Below are positions 23,229 through 40,684 of a stretch of 64,000 nt of DNA, one piece after another. The position numbers were made by a program, and so were the translations under genes. Numbering within the stretch: the stretch's first letter is position 1; every line of letters begins with the position of its first letter. The notes below the pieces were generated by a model. It did no database searches. It was not told where the DNA came from and worked only from the letters and a program-made list of their open reading frames with translations. Source of the stretch: Chaenocephalus aceratus (Eukaryota; Chordata; Actinopteri; Perciformes; Channichthyidae); contig CM043801.1 in assembly GCA_023974075.1 (NCBI GenBank), positions 21,445,236-21,509,235 of the forward strand. Direction: 5' to 3'.

Positions 23229-24139
23229 GTAAGTGGAGAGGACAGTCAAAAGGGAGGCATGGGTAGATATGGGATGGAGATGTCTAGAGGGACTTAGTTA
23301 TCATTTGGAATACTTCTTCTCCTTTCATCACTTTGGATAATGCCTCACATGTGGGTGTAGGGGGAAAAGGGCGGTATCATGGGGGAAGGGGTGGATATTG
23401 GGTATGGAGGGATCTTGTTCGAGGTAGACAGAATGTTATAATTGTATTGAAGTTTTGAAGGCACCACCCCCCCTACCTTTATTCCTCTAAGATTTTTGAG
23501 ATTTAAGTTGTGACAAACACTTTTTCCACATGCATCAGATTTAAGGTGCACACTGAAAAAACATCAGGGTTGTAAAAAAAAAAAAAACCTGTAGTAATGG
23601 GCAAAGAGACTAACGGATTATTTTGAAATGACATAGAATGTTCAAAGCTGTCTGCTTAATTGTTACAACACATTTACAGTGTCAGAATATTCTGCTAAGA
23701 AGGCAGCAGCTTTACCAATGTCCACTGGGAGAATTGGTTTGTGAAATACTGACTGAGACCAGAAAACTTACATAGGCAATGGACTTTACTCGTTCATTTG
23801 TCACTTTAATCCGTCCTTTTTCTTTGGCATCACTGACTGCAGAAAGGTGAAAGGCCTCTGTGAACATGTCGAAGAGAGGACAACTAAGAGAGGACATTCA
23901 GATGGCTGCTATCTATAGCAATTACATGTACCAAGACTGTGTGTCTGTTTTGGCTGTTAGCGTGCACTAAGGCTGTTGTGTCCCTCTCCACTGTCTTTAA
24001 CAACCGATCGGCTCTCCCCTGAGAGCCACTTAGTCGGTCCTCCATCCAGCCTCTTGAGTTACAGCTCACCAACACACATGCTCCCATCAGAGCAGCCACC
24101 ATCTGGACACACATACATACCGAAACACGCTTAAGCTCT

Positions 24140-24188
<49 letters not shown>

Positions 24189-26110
24189 GAAACACTCATA
24201 AAACGATACATATACCTGCATTGATGAACATTGCAATGTATAGAGCACTTTATTGACCCTGAAAGTTCAGAGACAGCTTGTCAGGGTTCTGCAGACATGA
24301 GATATGAATAATTTTTCCATGTGAACTCTTCACAATAATCACTGCAATCGTCCAATTCAAGTTACCAAGTGAAGTGGATGAAATTACCCTGTAGTTCTGT
24401 TTCCTTTCAAAAGGCTGGACAATGTCGGGATGCAGAGTGAGATATCCGAGCCACTTTAAACTCTCATGAGATAATTATTCTCGTAGAAATCATGTACACG
24501 CAACATTTTCTCTGGGAAGATATGTTGCTTTTGAATTGTTCTCATTTCTGAACATTTCTAATACTTTGATTATCACAAACAAAATTAAACTAACCCACAT
24601 TATCTTTGTTCTGTGTTCTGGCAGCAGGCAATCTCATGAAAAAGACATGTGTCGAGGTGAGAATAGATTTTTGTATTATTATTATGTTATGATTTATGTC
24701 TGGTGAGCATTTGAATCAGTCCTGATATATATAGTAAATCCACTCAGGGACGGACTGACCAGCGATTTCAGGGAAGATACCCAAATGGCCTGTGGTCAAA
24801 AGTTTTTATTTTTCAATTTCTGACGTTAGCAGTTATATTATGGTCCTCAGTTGTGGCAATGGTTTTTGAGGGAATCTGATTGGCTCGGTCATTCCTATTG
24901 TCACAGCATTGTATTTAAACGAATATCTGAGTGTGCATTTATATATATAAGCCTGTTACTATCAATTAAATCACACTATTTTACATGAGATCTTATTTCT
25001 AGTCACAGTACCTTAAATACTGGTATGTATGAGTCACTTTTGGTGTTATGTTTAACTGACACAGTTCCGTTTTTATTTGACATATTTGCCAATCAGTAAT
25101 GGGGACTGGAAGTATACATTTTTACGATCTGAAGTTAGTATGCACACATTGGCGTGTCATAAAGCTGAATTCTATATATTTCCAAAGGAGCTCTGTAACA
25201 GCCAGTTAACGGCATCATATAAAGTATGACTGTGCAGTGTATCCCTCTTCACCAAGTATGAATAGCATTACACCAGCTGGAGCTTGTCTCTGAAACGCAC
25301 CTCTCAATGCTTTGAGCATCTGTTAAGATTGCAGGTGCTGGTTAAGAGCAGTAATGACTGCCATTAGCCAATGTTTCACTGCTCTACGTAATTCCGCTTC
25401 ACATGCATCACTGCTGTGTAGTGCTTGACCATGAGAAAGTACTTTTAGAAGTGACTGTAAGTGTGTAAGTGTGGAGGAAAAGTGATATGGTGCATTTATG
25501 TGAGGAACCAATTTGTTTATCATGCAGCTGAGGAAAGTTTAAATGAATTTTCTGCAGTCATGATTGCACAGGTATGTGCTGTGAGAAGAAGTAAAGTATT
25601 TGACCTCTTCTACACAAAGGGGTTAAAGGCAAACTTGGGGAGGGATTTACATATATTCATCCCAACGCCCTCATTAGAGAGGGGTCAGCATTGTCTATTA
25701 TCATCTGCTTTGTTTCTTCACCCTGTGAGGGCAGTCAAGTTAAGGGCATTGTAGAATGTCTACACAGAAACTACACAATATACCTTCTGCACTTACAAAG
25801 ACAAAGGACAAAGACATCAGAAGGCCCTTTAAATAATTCAAAAATATGGAAGGGTTTCCACTTCCATTTTAAGGGGTTAGATGTGATAAAACACAGGGAC
25901 ATGTCGCTGCATATCAGGGAAGGAGACAATGAGAGGAAACGCTTGTAGTTTCTGGCATGGCATGCTGTGTGAACAGCGATGGCTAGAAACGTAGAACATG
26001 TCAGCCGATCGGATGTGCTTTGGCAGCCAAGGTTATGAGTTTTGAAGTTGATATTAGAGAGATGGGAGCAACGAGTGGGAAGGGCAGTGTGAGAAAAGGT
26101 TTTTAGAGAG
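23229..26110. other. Intergenic DNA with one microsatellite
   Basis: Apart from the CA tract at 24139-24185 nothing can be supported here; the open frames are short and lack domains. Confidence 0.45.
24139..24185. repeat. (AC)n microsatellite
   Basis: A pure AC dinucleotide tract of about 45 bp. Confidence 0.95.
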
Positions 26111-26629
26111 TACTTGTCCATGGACAAGTGAGTTTGTCAATTTACTTGTCCGAATACATTTTTCACTTGTCCAGAATGGACAAAAATTGGGGCCACTGGA
26201 ATCTTCTTCTTCGTCATCGTATTTTACACTTTCCCACGGTTTTTACAACACCGCTTACGTAAGTGAGCGGTAAGATTTTACTGCATCACACATAGGGTTG
26301 GGTATCGTTTGGATTTTAACGATTCCGGTTCTGCTTTTCGATTCCGGTTATTTTCGGTTCTCGATTCCAGTTCTTTGAGAGGGTAAAAATAAGTCCCATG
26401 ACAAACTGGGAGAAAAATATATTTATGAAAACATTAAGTCAAATCTGTATTCCTATTTACAAATCACTTCATACTGTTTAATTTCTTACGGTTATTGAAT
26501 ACAATTATATACAAATAATCTCTGCATTGTTTAGTTAGTTCTAAGTGGTGCAGTTTGAGAATGTACAATTGGCCCAGTCTCCTCTGGCTGTGAGACAAAG
26601 TCCAACCACACATCTCCAACACATAGGCC

Positions 26630-26630
<1 letters not shown>

Positions 26631-26706
<76 letters not shown>
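26631..26706. repeat. (AAT)n microsatellite
   Basis: About 25 uninterrupted AAT units at the 5' side of the L2 fragment. Confidence 0.95.
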
Positions 26707-26707
<1 letters not shown>

Positions 26708-27605
26708 ATTATTATTATCTCAAAAAGAGAGATGCTCACAAATAATCTAGGAAGTGTAACCACTTGGATTAAACCGGAGGTGACAAGTCTCGGTGTCATC
26801 CTGGACTCAGATTTGAACTTCAATGCCCATTTAAACAAAGTGACCAAAATAGCTTTCTTTCATCTCAGAAACATAGCGAAGGTAAGACCATTCATAAATC
26901 ACAATGATGCAGAGAAGCTAATTCATGCTTTTATAGCCGACTAGACTACTGCAATGCACTATTCACTGGTCTCTCCAAGAAAGCTATTGGAAGACTCCAG
27001 CTCATTCAAAACTCTGCAGCTAGACTACTAACGAATACCAAAATGAGGGAAAAAATTAGTCCTGTCTTAGCTACTCTACACTGGCTTCCTGTAACTTTCA
27101 GAATTGATTTTAAGGTGCTTCTCCTCATATACAAAGCTCTAAATGGACCCAGCTACATTGCTGACTCTCTAATGAACTACACACCTGCCAGAACACTGCG
27201 ATCATCAGATGCAGGTCTATTAGAGGTCACCAGAAAAAGTCATAAGAAGATCGGTGATGCAGCATTTTTAAACTACGCCCCAAAACTGTGGAACATGTTA
27301 CCCAAAAATATTAGGGAAGCCAATACATTAGGCATTTTTAAAAGGCATCTCTTTACCAAAGCATTTGACTGATTTTACACTATTATACTGCACTATTCTC
27401 TGTGATTGACATTGCACTATTTCTCTGTTTTATTCCCCATGTTTTTATTTTTAATTATTTTATCCCACTTTATGCTTTGCTCTTGCTGCTTGTTTTACAC
27501 TGATTTTATGTCTTATTTTTTACTGATGTAAAGCACTTTGAACTGCAATACCCTGTATGAAAGGTGCTATACAAATAAAGTTATTATTATTATTATTATT
27601 ATTAT
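26707..27605 (+). mobile_element. 5'-truncated L2 LINE
   Basis: Reverse-transcriptase C-terminal sequence is readable in pieces: TSLGVILDSDLNFNAHLNKV, a frame break near 26944, then LATLHWLPVTFRIDFKVLL, IYKALNG, and LWNMLPKNIR to a stop at 27372. The LHWLPV motif and the 3' end (AAAGCACTTTGAACTGC, GTGCTATACAAATAAAG, then TTA repeats) are diagnostic of teleost L2/Maui elements. The 5' end including the catalytic RT core is missing. ATAGGCCTA at 26623 and 27617 may be the target duplication. Confidence 0.9.
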
Positions 27606-28585
27606 ATTTATAGCCTATAGGCCTAGCGCTTTTCTAAAACTCAAAGACGCTTGCACGCATGTCCTGCAATACACATGCTGCAGCTGCCCAGCTACTCACT
27701 GTTTGTAAAAGTAAATACATAGTATAAATAGCATTTCAATAATGTACTTTCTATACCCTGCTTCATAAACAATACTGACATTCCTGTTCTCCTCCGAGTC
27801 TGGGGGTCCGGGGATGTGAGGACAGCGCGAGTACACAGACAGGGAGGCTGCTTCACTTCATAAAGGAAATGGTGGTCAATATTAACAACACAGGAGCTAA
27901 AATGCTTAATAACCTTCATTATGTGTTAGAGAAAGAACATAAGAAAGTTTGACAAAGATGAGGCTGTTAAACGGGCAGCGGATCCGCTGTGTGTAGAAAA
28001 GAGAGAGAGAGACGCTGAGCTGCACCGTGCAGCGATCAGCTGATACGGAGCATATAGAGAGAGCTGTGGTCCGCGGGGTTCGGCCTCGCCTCCTGTCCTC
28101 ACAACTCTTATTAATCCCGGGACCGGACAATTGTTATTTGTTCCTACTCGGAACGAGTTTTGCTTCCCAACTCTGCCACTGTGCTACACTTCCCGCCCCG
28201 CCCCGCCCCTGTCTAACTGTACAGAAAGCGGCGAGATGCATTTCCTTAGGAATCGACAAGCAGAACCGAAGCTAACATTTCTAAACAAACAATGGCGGAC
28301 ACGGACAATTTGCGAATGAGTTCTGCCTTTTGTAAACTGAATTTATCAATAATTTGTCAATAAATCGGGGCGAAAAACGTCACTTGTCCACCGGACAAGT
28401 CAATTCTTTCACACACAGTGACGTCACGAGCTACCCACAATGCAACGCGCGCCATATATATATAAATACGCAATTTTCCTGGAGGTGCTAATATCCTGGA
28501 GGTGCTAATATAAACAGCTAGCTAAAGTAGCCAGGCAGAGCACACTAGTTTTTTTTTCTGAATTAACGACCGAAGAAATCGCTGC

Positions 28586-28768
28586 ATGTCTTCGGATTAC
28601 ATCTCTGGACTTGAGGGGTGTGCTCTAGGTCGTTACCAGCGTAAACTAGAGCTGTGTGGGTTGTCGGATTGCCCTTACAGACTGCCTGCAGATGTATGGA
28701 AAAACGAACCTTGAAAGTGGCCTTCGTCGATTTTGGCTGCATCTACGTCTAATTTCTGGAAACACCAG
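28586..28768 (+). pseudogene. Exon-like start of a transposon-derived ORF (YqaJ-type element suspected)
   Basis: A frame beginning MSSDYISGLEGCALGRYQRK continues to CPYRLPADVWKNEP, meets an in-frame TGA near 28712, continues in the same frame, and ends at a donor-like CCAG-GTGAAT. The pattern R-Y-x-x-K-L, then D/C-P-Y-x-L-P-x-x-x-W resembles the N-terminus of a common fish transposon-encoded protein that carries a YqaJ nuclease later on. No downstream domain exon was found in the window. The assignment is by pattern memory only. Confidence 0.3.
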
Positions 28769-31377
28769 GTGAATACCCCACTTGTCACAATAATATTATC
28801 ATGCCATTGCATATATGTGGTATTTTAGTGTTGACTAGATATTGATTAAGGCAATAGACTATGATATTCTGCTTGCACCTCGCGTGAAATGGCGGATACC
28901 GGAAGTACGGTGTCGCACTCGGCCCAATACCCGTGTGTGAAAGAATAGACAGATCTACTTTTTCGCACACTGGAAGGGTATAACCTTCATCACTGACTAT
29001 CCATTCTTTCTCCAGTTTCACCCCCCTCTTCTTCTGTTCTGCAAGCCCCAAAGCAAAGGAGCCCTTTGGTGTGAACTCTCTAATTAGGAAGACCTTGACG
29101 TGCGGATCTCACCCATTGTTCGTCTTCATTTTGGTGGGAAAATATTTCATTGATTTTTGCACAAATCGAATGCAGGCAGAGCTGTGAGGGGCTCTGTGTG
29201 GGATTAGACTCTGCGGGGGGTTTCCGGTATGGGTGGGGGAGCTTGTGACGCAGTGTATGTGGAAGGGGGTTAATGTCCCTTCTCATAAACCCCTACCCCT
29301 TCTCACCCTCTGAAAGAAGGGTGAGAAGGATCAGCTGTGATCCTCGAAGCCATCATAACTCACCTCTTCCTCCCGATCCCTTTGTTCACTCTGTACCTGC
29401 TGTAAAAAGCAGTTATTCTTCACATACTGTTATGATAAATCCAGCTCATTTATAAACATCTGGATTTGGCAAGTCTTTTGTTTATGTTCTCTGAAGCGCA
29501 AGTATAATGAAAGATGGTCATGTTTTCACAACCAAGCAAAATCAAGTACTTGTCAAATGTTCTTTTGTTATGCCATCGAATACTAAACAGTACAATGACA
29601 CTAAGATTGGTTAAGCAGGATTTACATTTTCTGTCATTTTCTAAGCTCTTACAGTAAGAAGGAGGAGACCGCTGACTTTTTCCCATAGGAGTATCTAGCA
29701 ATCACCCGTTTCTGTCTTTTTCTCTTTCACTCTCTTCCTCCTGTCACTCTAGACTGTCTCTAAATGACGCCTTACCCCTGCAGGTGCTAGCGTCTCTCTG
29801 AAATGATTATTCCTACCACACAGTAGATTGCTTTTGGTAATTATATGTATCATAATTAAATTTGATGAACTCCTTCGAGACATAAAATCTAATTTGACCC
29901 AGGTGCTGAATTTCTCTTCCTACACAAAAACTATTAAGAGAGATACTCTTTGAAATCTTGCAGCTGACATCTTGATTAAGCAACGCAATATTTCTAGATT
30001 CACTTAATTCACTGAGGTCCATCAATAACTTTATTATTGACCAAGTGAAATGAACATTCCCCATCATAACAAGCTGAGGAATTGTACAGGATTAGCTATG
30101 TTTTTTCGCAAAAAGAAAATGTTGCTTCGAAAGCAAGAAAAATAAGCTGAAGGTCAACATCTTTTACCAGACAAAGCACACTCCATAAATGCACTCCAAA
30201 CTTTTTATAGAGGCAGAAACAGAGAAAAGTATTCTACTCATTTACTTTTTATTTTCTCTTTTTATACATGATATTGTTGAGTTGTGCCTCTCTTGTGTAG
30301 GCTACATGTAGTGTGTCCTCTTCTAAAGACTCTGTTATGTCATATCAGTCATAGGGACCACATCCCTCCATATTTTTGCAGAATCCATATTATTTATACA
30401 TGTTATCCATATTTGTAGCTAATACTGTCAATCTCTAGTGACAGGGGTTGCTGAATAGTTCAATGGTATGGACATTTTACTAGATCTGAACCTGATGTAA
30501 CAACCAACTGGAAAATGAAAATATCTGATGGCTCATGATGTAAGCTTTGTCCCCCATCTTCATGCTATATTTTACATTATATATTTAGTAAAATTACGGA
30601 TATCATGTTCCACACAGAGCTTCTGAACCATACTTAGACTCAGGTCTCCAAACAACAGTTTGTTGGCTTTTCCTAGACCCCCAAGATCACTGTCAATATG
30701 CACACAGCTTACTGAGGCCCTGCAGACAGAAAGCACTGAGATTAGATCTAGGCCTCGGACAATCTCACAAAGTGAACTACCAGTAACTGAGGATCGACAC
30801 AACTCTAGTAATGTTATGTTTTCTGTGTTTTGCTAAATAAATATGTCTTGAAAAATGTACATACAAGGATAATGATTCAAGAAATACCTTTCGTTCCATT
30901 TTATCTTCCTATAGCTCGCCGCCGGGGCGCTTCCCCCCCCCCCCCCCACCTGTCTCTGTGCCATCATCTATGCCCCATGGTTGTCAGTTCACTATATGCC
31001 TCCGTCCTTCATTCAGTATTCACTTCACAATATGTCTACTCCCACTCTCTGATCTGCACCGCTGGATGGATTCCTTTTTCCCCCCCCAACTCTCTCCCTT
31101 TCTCTCTGCAGGAGTTCCCTGCTGTGCACCGATCCCTTTCTCACAGAAGATTGCTCAGGGAATATTGATTAAGGCACAGATTTGCTGCTGAAAAGTAACT
31201 TTTCAAACTTCCTGTGACTTTAATGTGAAATAAAGGGAGCTGACTTCCTCGTCAGTGATAAACACGCTGTTACGGATGAAGCATACTTTCAAGAAAACGC
31301 TCTCCACACTCATCTCTGTCTTTATCTCTTTGGCTTTCTGTCAACCTCAATCGGGCGATCTCATCCTATTTCTCTCT
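28769..31377. other. Intergenic DNA, nothing firm
   Basis: Contains a hairpin-like CTTCTCACCCT...AGGGTGAGAAG near 29299-29330 and a C homopolymer of about 15-17 bases near 30932-30948. No gene is supported. Confidence 0.45.
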
Positions 31378-36278
<4,901 letters not shown>

Positions 36279-37156
36279 TTTATTATGAAAGATATAATCA
36301 TATTTAGCAAGAGATAAACATATTTATATTCTCTGAATCTGGGTGGGGCTGGTTGAGAAGTCCTTTGGCAGGCCTTCCACCCAGGACTCCACAGGTAGTG
36401 TTAAAGTTAAAATACGAGTGAGCGGCATCTTGCTATAGTGATAAAAAAAACTAAAACGATCAAACAGATGGTAAAAGACAAAAATGTAACTGGCTCTTTA
36501 ATGTTCACCAGTCCATTTACGATACCATTTTCAAATTCCTCAAACGAGCAAAGGATGATGTGAAAGTTGGAAATGGCGCTCGACTGTACATCCCTGTATT
36601 CTTCTCCCTCTAATTATTCGTACTGGTAATTGCTTTTTCTTCTTGGACTGATTTCTGGCCAGGTCAAGGCATCTTCATCGAACACATTGACGACGGTAAA
36701 ATCACAGTTCACACGTCGTTTCTAAATGGCTCACACTTCTCTTTACAATTTGAACATCTTCTAGTCCAGATAATATAGAAGTACAATATCACTCATTTTA
36801 CCATATGGTCTGAAATTGTGAGAGATTCCACGTGGCGATGTCGGGTTGTTGGAGTTATTTTGGTTTACAATGATATGCATGGCAGTCCATAACCGCAGCA
36901 TGTCTTCCATTCATCGATAAATGGAGAAACAGTTACAAGTCTTGACCCTGAACTCCTGGTGTGGATTACATGAAGGGTGATAGCTGTTAACCATGTGGTG
37001 GTGAGGACCCTGGTCTCCTGTTGTCACGTTAGTGGATTAGATTAAGACAATAGTCTCGACTCTGGCGCGTTCCGATGGATCGGGGGTCATTCGAGGGCTG
37101 CCATTGCTGTTGGTCCAACGAATGCTGCCCGCTCCATGGCACAGCGCCCCCTGTAG
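36279..37156 (-). other. ephb1: Probable ephb1 3' UTR
   Basis: This follows directly from the ephb1 stop codon. A minus-strand AATAAA at 36279-36284 would end a 3' UTR of just under 0.9 kb; an alternative ATTAAA lies near 36497. Which site is used cannot be told from sequence alone, and a longer UTR is possible. Confidence 0.4.
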
Positions 37157-37265
37157 TCATGCCATAGTCGTGGGTGACTGGCTCATCTGCACCCTCATGA
37201 TCTGGATATTACTAAGGATCTTCTTCTGATGGCCTGCCAGGGTCACTCCTATTCTCAGCAAGTCC
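37157..37265 (-). CDS. ephb1: ephb1 last coding exon: end of SAM domain and PDZ-binding tail
   Basis: After acceptor TTTCTCTAG the exon begins with one base completing a split Glu codon, then reads [17 protein letters not shown], the C-terminal helix of the Eph-family SAM domain. It ends [12 protein letters not shown] followed by TGA at 37157-37159. Human EPHB1 ends with a closely similar -SPTAMA, while EPHB2, B3 and B4 end differently, so this tail supports the B1 assignment. The SAM domain mediates receptor clustering and the terminal residues bind PDZ scaffolds at the membrane. Coding length here is 109 nt; the exon continues into the 3' UTR. Confidence 0.95.
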
Positions 37266-38057
37266 CTAGAGAAAAAGATGCAGAGAGAAAGAACATTGAA
37301 AAGCAATAGATGATAGGCTTTCCATCATGTTGAAGATGGAATTTGAGTATGAAGGGATTACAAATGGCTATCATTTTCTGGTCCATTTACAGTCCTGACA
37401 TTGCTGTATGATGAAAGGGCAATTTCAGGGTTGAAAGCTAGTGGCAACACACATTTATAAAATTAATTATATCACTTGAGAAAATAATACATGTTGCTTT
37501 GCATTGCAAATAGAATATATAAATGTCACCAAGCCTGGAGCATACATATTTAATATAAAATAAATGTTTGAATGATTTCACATTCTCAGGAACATTTGCA
37601 GATCAAGCAACATTGCTCATTAAAATAAATGAACTGCAATATTTGTGTCAATTGGTATCACAAGCTACAGGAAATGCTGTCATGACCCACTCTAAAATAC
37701 TCCACATCAATAACAGAAAATAAATACGCTCCACCAAATACGCATCAAAAGGTTTAACATACTTATCCATTTTAGAAAATTGTGCAAATAAAATTAATTA
37801 TTTTGTAGATAGCACTTATAATATTGGAAGAGCATGGATGGAATTATTTTTACCACAGTGACTCTGTTATTCTCTGTTATATTTGTATGCATTACCAAGT
37901 ACAGGCTTTAATTCAATGCTATCATTTAAAGACTTGACTCACTGGGCGCATTCATGCTAAAAATAAATGCACTTGAAGATGAGTTAATTTATTCAAGTGT
38001 GTCAATCTAAGTGCCATATGGCTTTGAATCTGTTTGCAGACGGGCAGGTGAACTCAC
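37266..38057 (-). other. ephb1 last intron
   Basis: A 792-bp intron with donor GTGAGT and acceptor TTTCTCTAG. AT-rich; nothing else recognised in it. Confidence 0.85.
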
Positions 38058-38213
38058 TCTGAGGTCATTTGAGCCACCAGCTGCAGGGAGGTAAAGCCTG
38101 AGTTGAGGAAGTTGTCTCTGTACTGGCTCATCTTAATGGCACTGAGCCAGTCCTCTACTGAGCTGAAGGTGCTGAAGTCAGGTATGGATCTGTCCAGCAG
38201 TGGCTGCGAAGGC
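38058..38213 (-). CDS. ephb1: ephb1 exon: kinase-SAM linker and N-terminal part of SAM
   Basis: A 156-nt exon between acceptor CTCTTCCAG and donor GTGAGT. It encodes PSQPLLDRSIPDFSTF, then VEDWLSAIKMSQYRDNF and SGFTSLQLVAQMTSE. The PLLDRSIPDF linker and SAIKM-Q-YRD match EPHB1 better than EPHB2 (RTIPDY, EAIKMGQYK) or EPHB3 (RTVPDY, DAIKMGRYK) as I know those families. The exon begins and ends inside codons in the phases the neighbouring exons require. Length equals the usual Eph SAM exon. Confidence 0.96.
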
Positions 38214-39401
38214 CTGGAAGAGGGAGAGGAAAGGAGGGGGGAAGGTAAGAGCAAGCAAGTCTAGAGCAAGGCTTTGATGAAATATTAAGCAGAGAAAAAA
38301 GAAGGAGAGAAACTGTTGTTATGGCGTTTGCGTTGGTGTGTGTGCGAGGATACGAGAGGGATAAGGCAAAAGTGTGTCCATATCTGTGTACTGTGCGAAT
38401 ATTGGCTTTGGAAAGTGTTTCTGACCCTTGATTTTTTATGTTATACTTTACACGATATCTATCTACCTACCTATCCAACTTTTATAAAAGCACACAAAGA
38501 GTCTCTAGTACCATTAGAGAAAACCATTACTCCTTGGCCTTCATGCCAAGTGCTTTAACTCGCTAAAAATAAAGCCACCACTCATAACCTGGCCAATACT
38601 ATCACTTATAGAAAGCATGCTATTGTGATATTTCTCCCTGTGAGACATTAAGAAACTGGACACAATTAAATAACTGTGAATATGGCTAAATTCAAAAGGG
38701 ACCTCGAGGGAAAAACATGCTCCATTGCACATCCTCAAACTTACAAAAGGCCAAAAGTCCCCCTTTCAACATGGCAGCAGCACAAAGCATGCAGCCAAAA
38801 CAAGTGGCTCCGGGACAAGTCTCTGAATGACCCTCAGTGGCCCAACCAAAGCCTGGAAATTGGAACGTAAAATCTTTGAAAAAACCTGAAGCTCACAGTT
38901 CACAGAAAGTCCATAGAGACTCTGGCCACGTTTGAGAGGATGTTCGAGAAAGGGTGGAAAAAAGGCCTAAAACAAGGTCTCAGTAAGATTAAAAAAAGGT
39001 CAATGGTGCCTCTACAAAATAACCCATAAAGCTTTATGAATGTGTATGTAGATGATGTTTCTATATATTTGAAGGTGTCTAAGGACATGTGTTGGCTCTA
39101 TAAATATGGGGTAAACATTTTGAAAACCAATATGCAACTGTGGATGGCTGAGATTTGGAAGCAACAGAAAAAACAAGATATGGGGATGAAAAGTTCAGGG
39201 TTGATGCAATCAACCGTAATACATCCATGTTTATTTTATGAGAGGATAAAAGTAAGCATGTGCATGCTGGATAGTTTGTAGAGACAGCAAGTGTAAATAC
39301 TGTGTGTATAAACAGATGAAAGGCATATTTGCTTCAGCTTAATATCCACTTCAGGGTGAACGTGTATATCATGGGCTGTGAAAAAAGGTGCTTTTACTCA
39401 C

Positions 39402-39595
39402 ACTGCAGGGATGTTGGCTACAGCTTTGAGGCTGGTGGGGTTACGGATCATCTTGTCCAGGGTGCTGACGATGTCGGCGAAGCGGGGTCGTACGTTACGG
39501 TCCTTCTGCCAGCAGTCCAGCATTAACTGGTGCAGAGCACTGGGGCAGTCCATAGGGGGTGGAAGACGGTAGTCCTGTTCAATTGCGTTAATCAC
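39402..39595 (-). CDS. ephb1: ephb1 exon: end of tyrosine kinase domain
   Basis: A 194-nt exon, acceptor CCCCCAAG and donor GTGAGT. It encodes [50 protein letters not shown] and ends AVANIPAV. This is subdomain XI of the Eph kinase C-lobe, with the conserved C-W-x-x-x-x-x-x-R-P arrangement that closes tyrosine kinase domains. The joined sequence across the next splice (AVPSQPLLDRS) agrees with EPHB1. No stop or frame damage. Confidence 0.97.
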
Positions 39596-40595
39596 CTTGG
39601 GGGAAAAAGGGTGCGAAGGTAAGCTCAGGTGATATTATAAATCAGACTTCATAGAGTAATTACTTCCTTTCCAGTCTTTCTTCCAGCCGACTGGTTGTCA
39701 ATAATATACTTAAAACAGTTAAATACTCATTTGAGTTTGCAATGACTAATGGACTAATGACAGTAAGCACATCCACTGTGTTATCCTTACACACTCATCC
39801 CTGCCTCAACAACATCCCCGCCCTGCCCCATACAGTCACTCTCCCTCTGGTCACTTGTGACAGTTAGCATGCAGGCTGATGTGCCCTTCCTCTTGACTTC
39901 AGCCAATCATATGATGCCACTCCTGGAGGACAGAGCAAGGAGCGAGATGGAAAGCAGTGGCAGTGTCACTGTAGGAGGAAGTCTCTGGTGAGTGGGCAGA
40001 TTGCATATTATTAACACTGCGAAGCACAGCCACTTGACACACGTCTCTTAAAGGCTTCCCGGGCTATCCTGGACTTGTTATAGTGGAGCTAGGACTGAAC
40101 GTTTCTGAGGGTAGAGTGAAGTGTTTCTTGAGAGTTCAACAAAGGTCGATCAAATCTGGAGACTGGAGGCAGAAATGGAGTGCCTACAATTTAATGACCA
40201 CCCCTTACTCACCACCCTCTGTTTGTAAGCTATAATGTATGGTTTGTAAAAGGTATACAAACGACCAAGTCAAGTACAAAAATGCTTAATATGCAGCTAT
40301 AAAGCCACTTTCAAGATACTACAAACACTAAAGATTGCCAGATTGCTGCATTGCACATTGATGGACCTAGCTTTCACCCATATCCATATATCCATACTGT
40401 TTGTAGATGTAATCTTTTCTGAAAAATGCATAGTTGCAAGATACAGTAAGGGTTTGGTGTGAAATCAAGTGTAAAAGATACTATCATTAAAAATTAGAGG
40501 CTGCTCTGCAGGTTGCCAACTCCACCCTGGAAATGAGTGCAACTCAGCACAATCTTGACAAATGGTGCATATGGAGTGTGTTGCAAGTGGTTGTG

Positions 40596-40606
40596 TGTGT
40601 GTGTCT

Positions 40607-40672
<66 letters not shown>

Positions 40673-40684
40673 GTGTGTGTGTGT
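40596..40684. repeat. (GT)n microsatellite in an ephb1 intron
   Basis: About 88 bp of GT repeats with a TCTCTCT interruption at the left and GTATGT variants at the right, inside the intron between the two kinase exons. Confidence 0.95.

Larger units (their letters stand above)
26112..28400. mobile_element. Composite repeat bounded by ACTTGTCC/GGACAAGT palindromes
   Basis: An 18-bp palindrome ACTTGTCCATGGACAAGT (26112-26129) and a near-identical ACTTGTCCACCGGACAAGT (28382-28400) bracket about 2.3 kb. Inside, AGGGTTGGGTATCGTTTGG at 26294 followed by ACGATTCCGGTTCTGC resembles the left end of a fish hAT MITE; GAATCGACAAGCAGAACCG near 28248 may be the decayed other end. An L2 LINE is inserted in the middle. 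Boundaries of the outer unit are tentative. Confidence 0.4.

Noticed and set aside
26631..26745. Poly-Ile/poly-Tyr open frames
   Set aside because: Translations of the AAT repeat.
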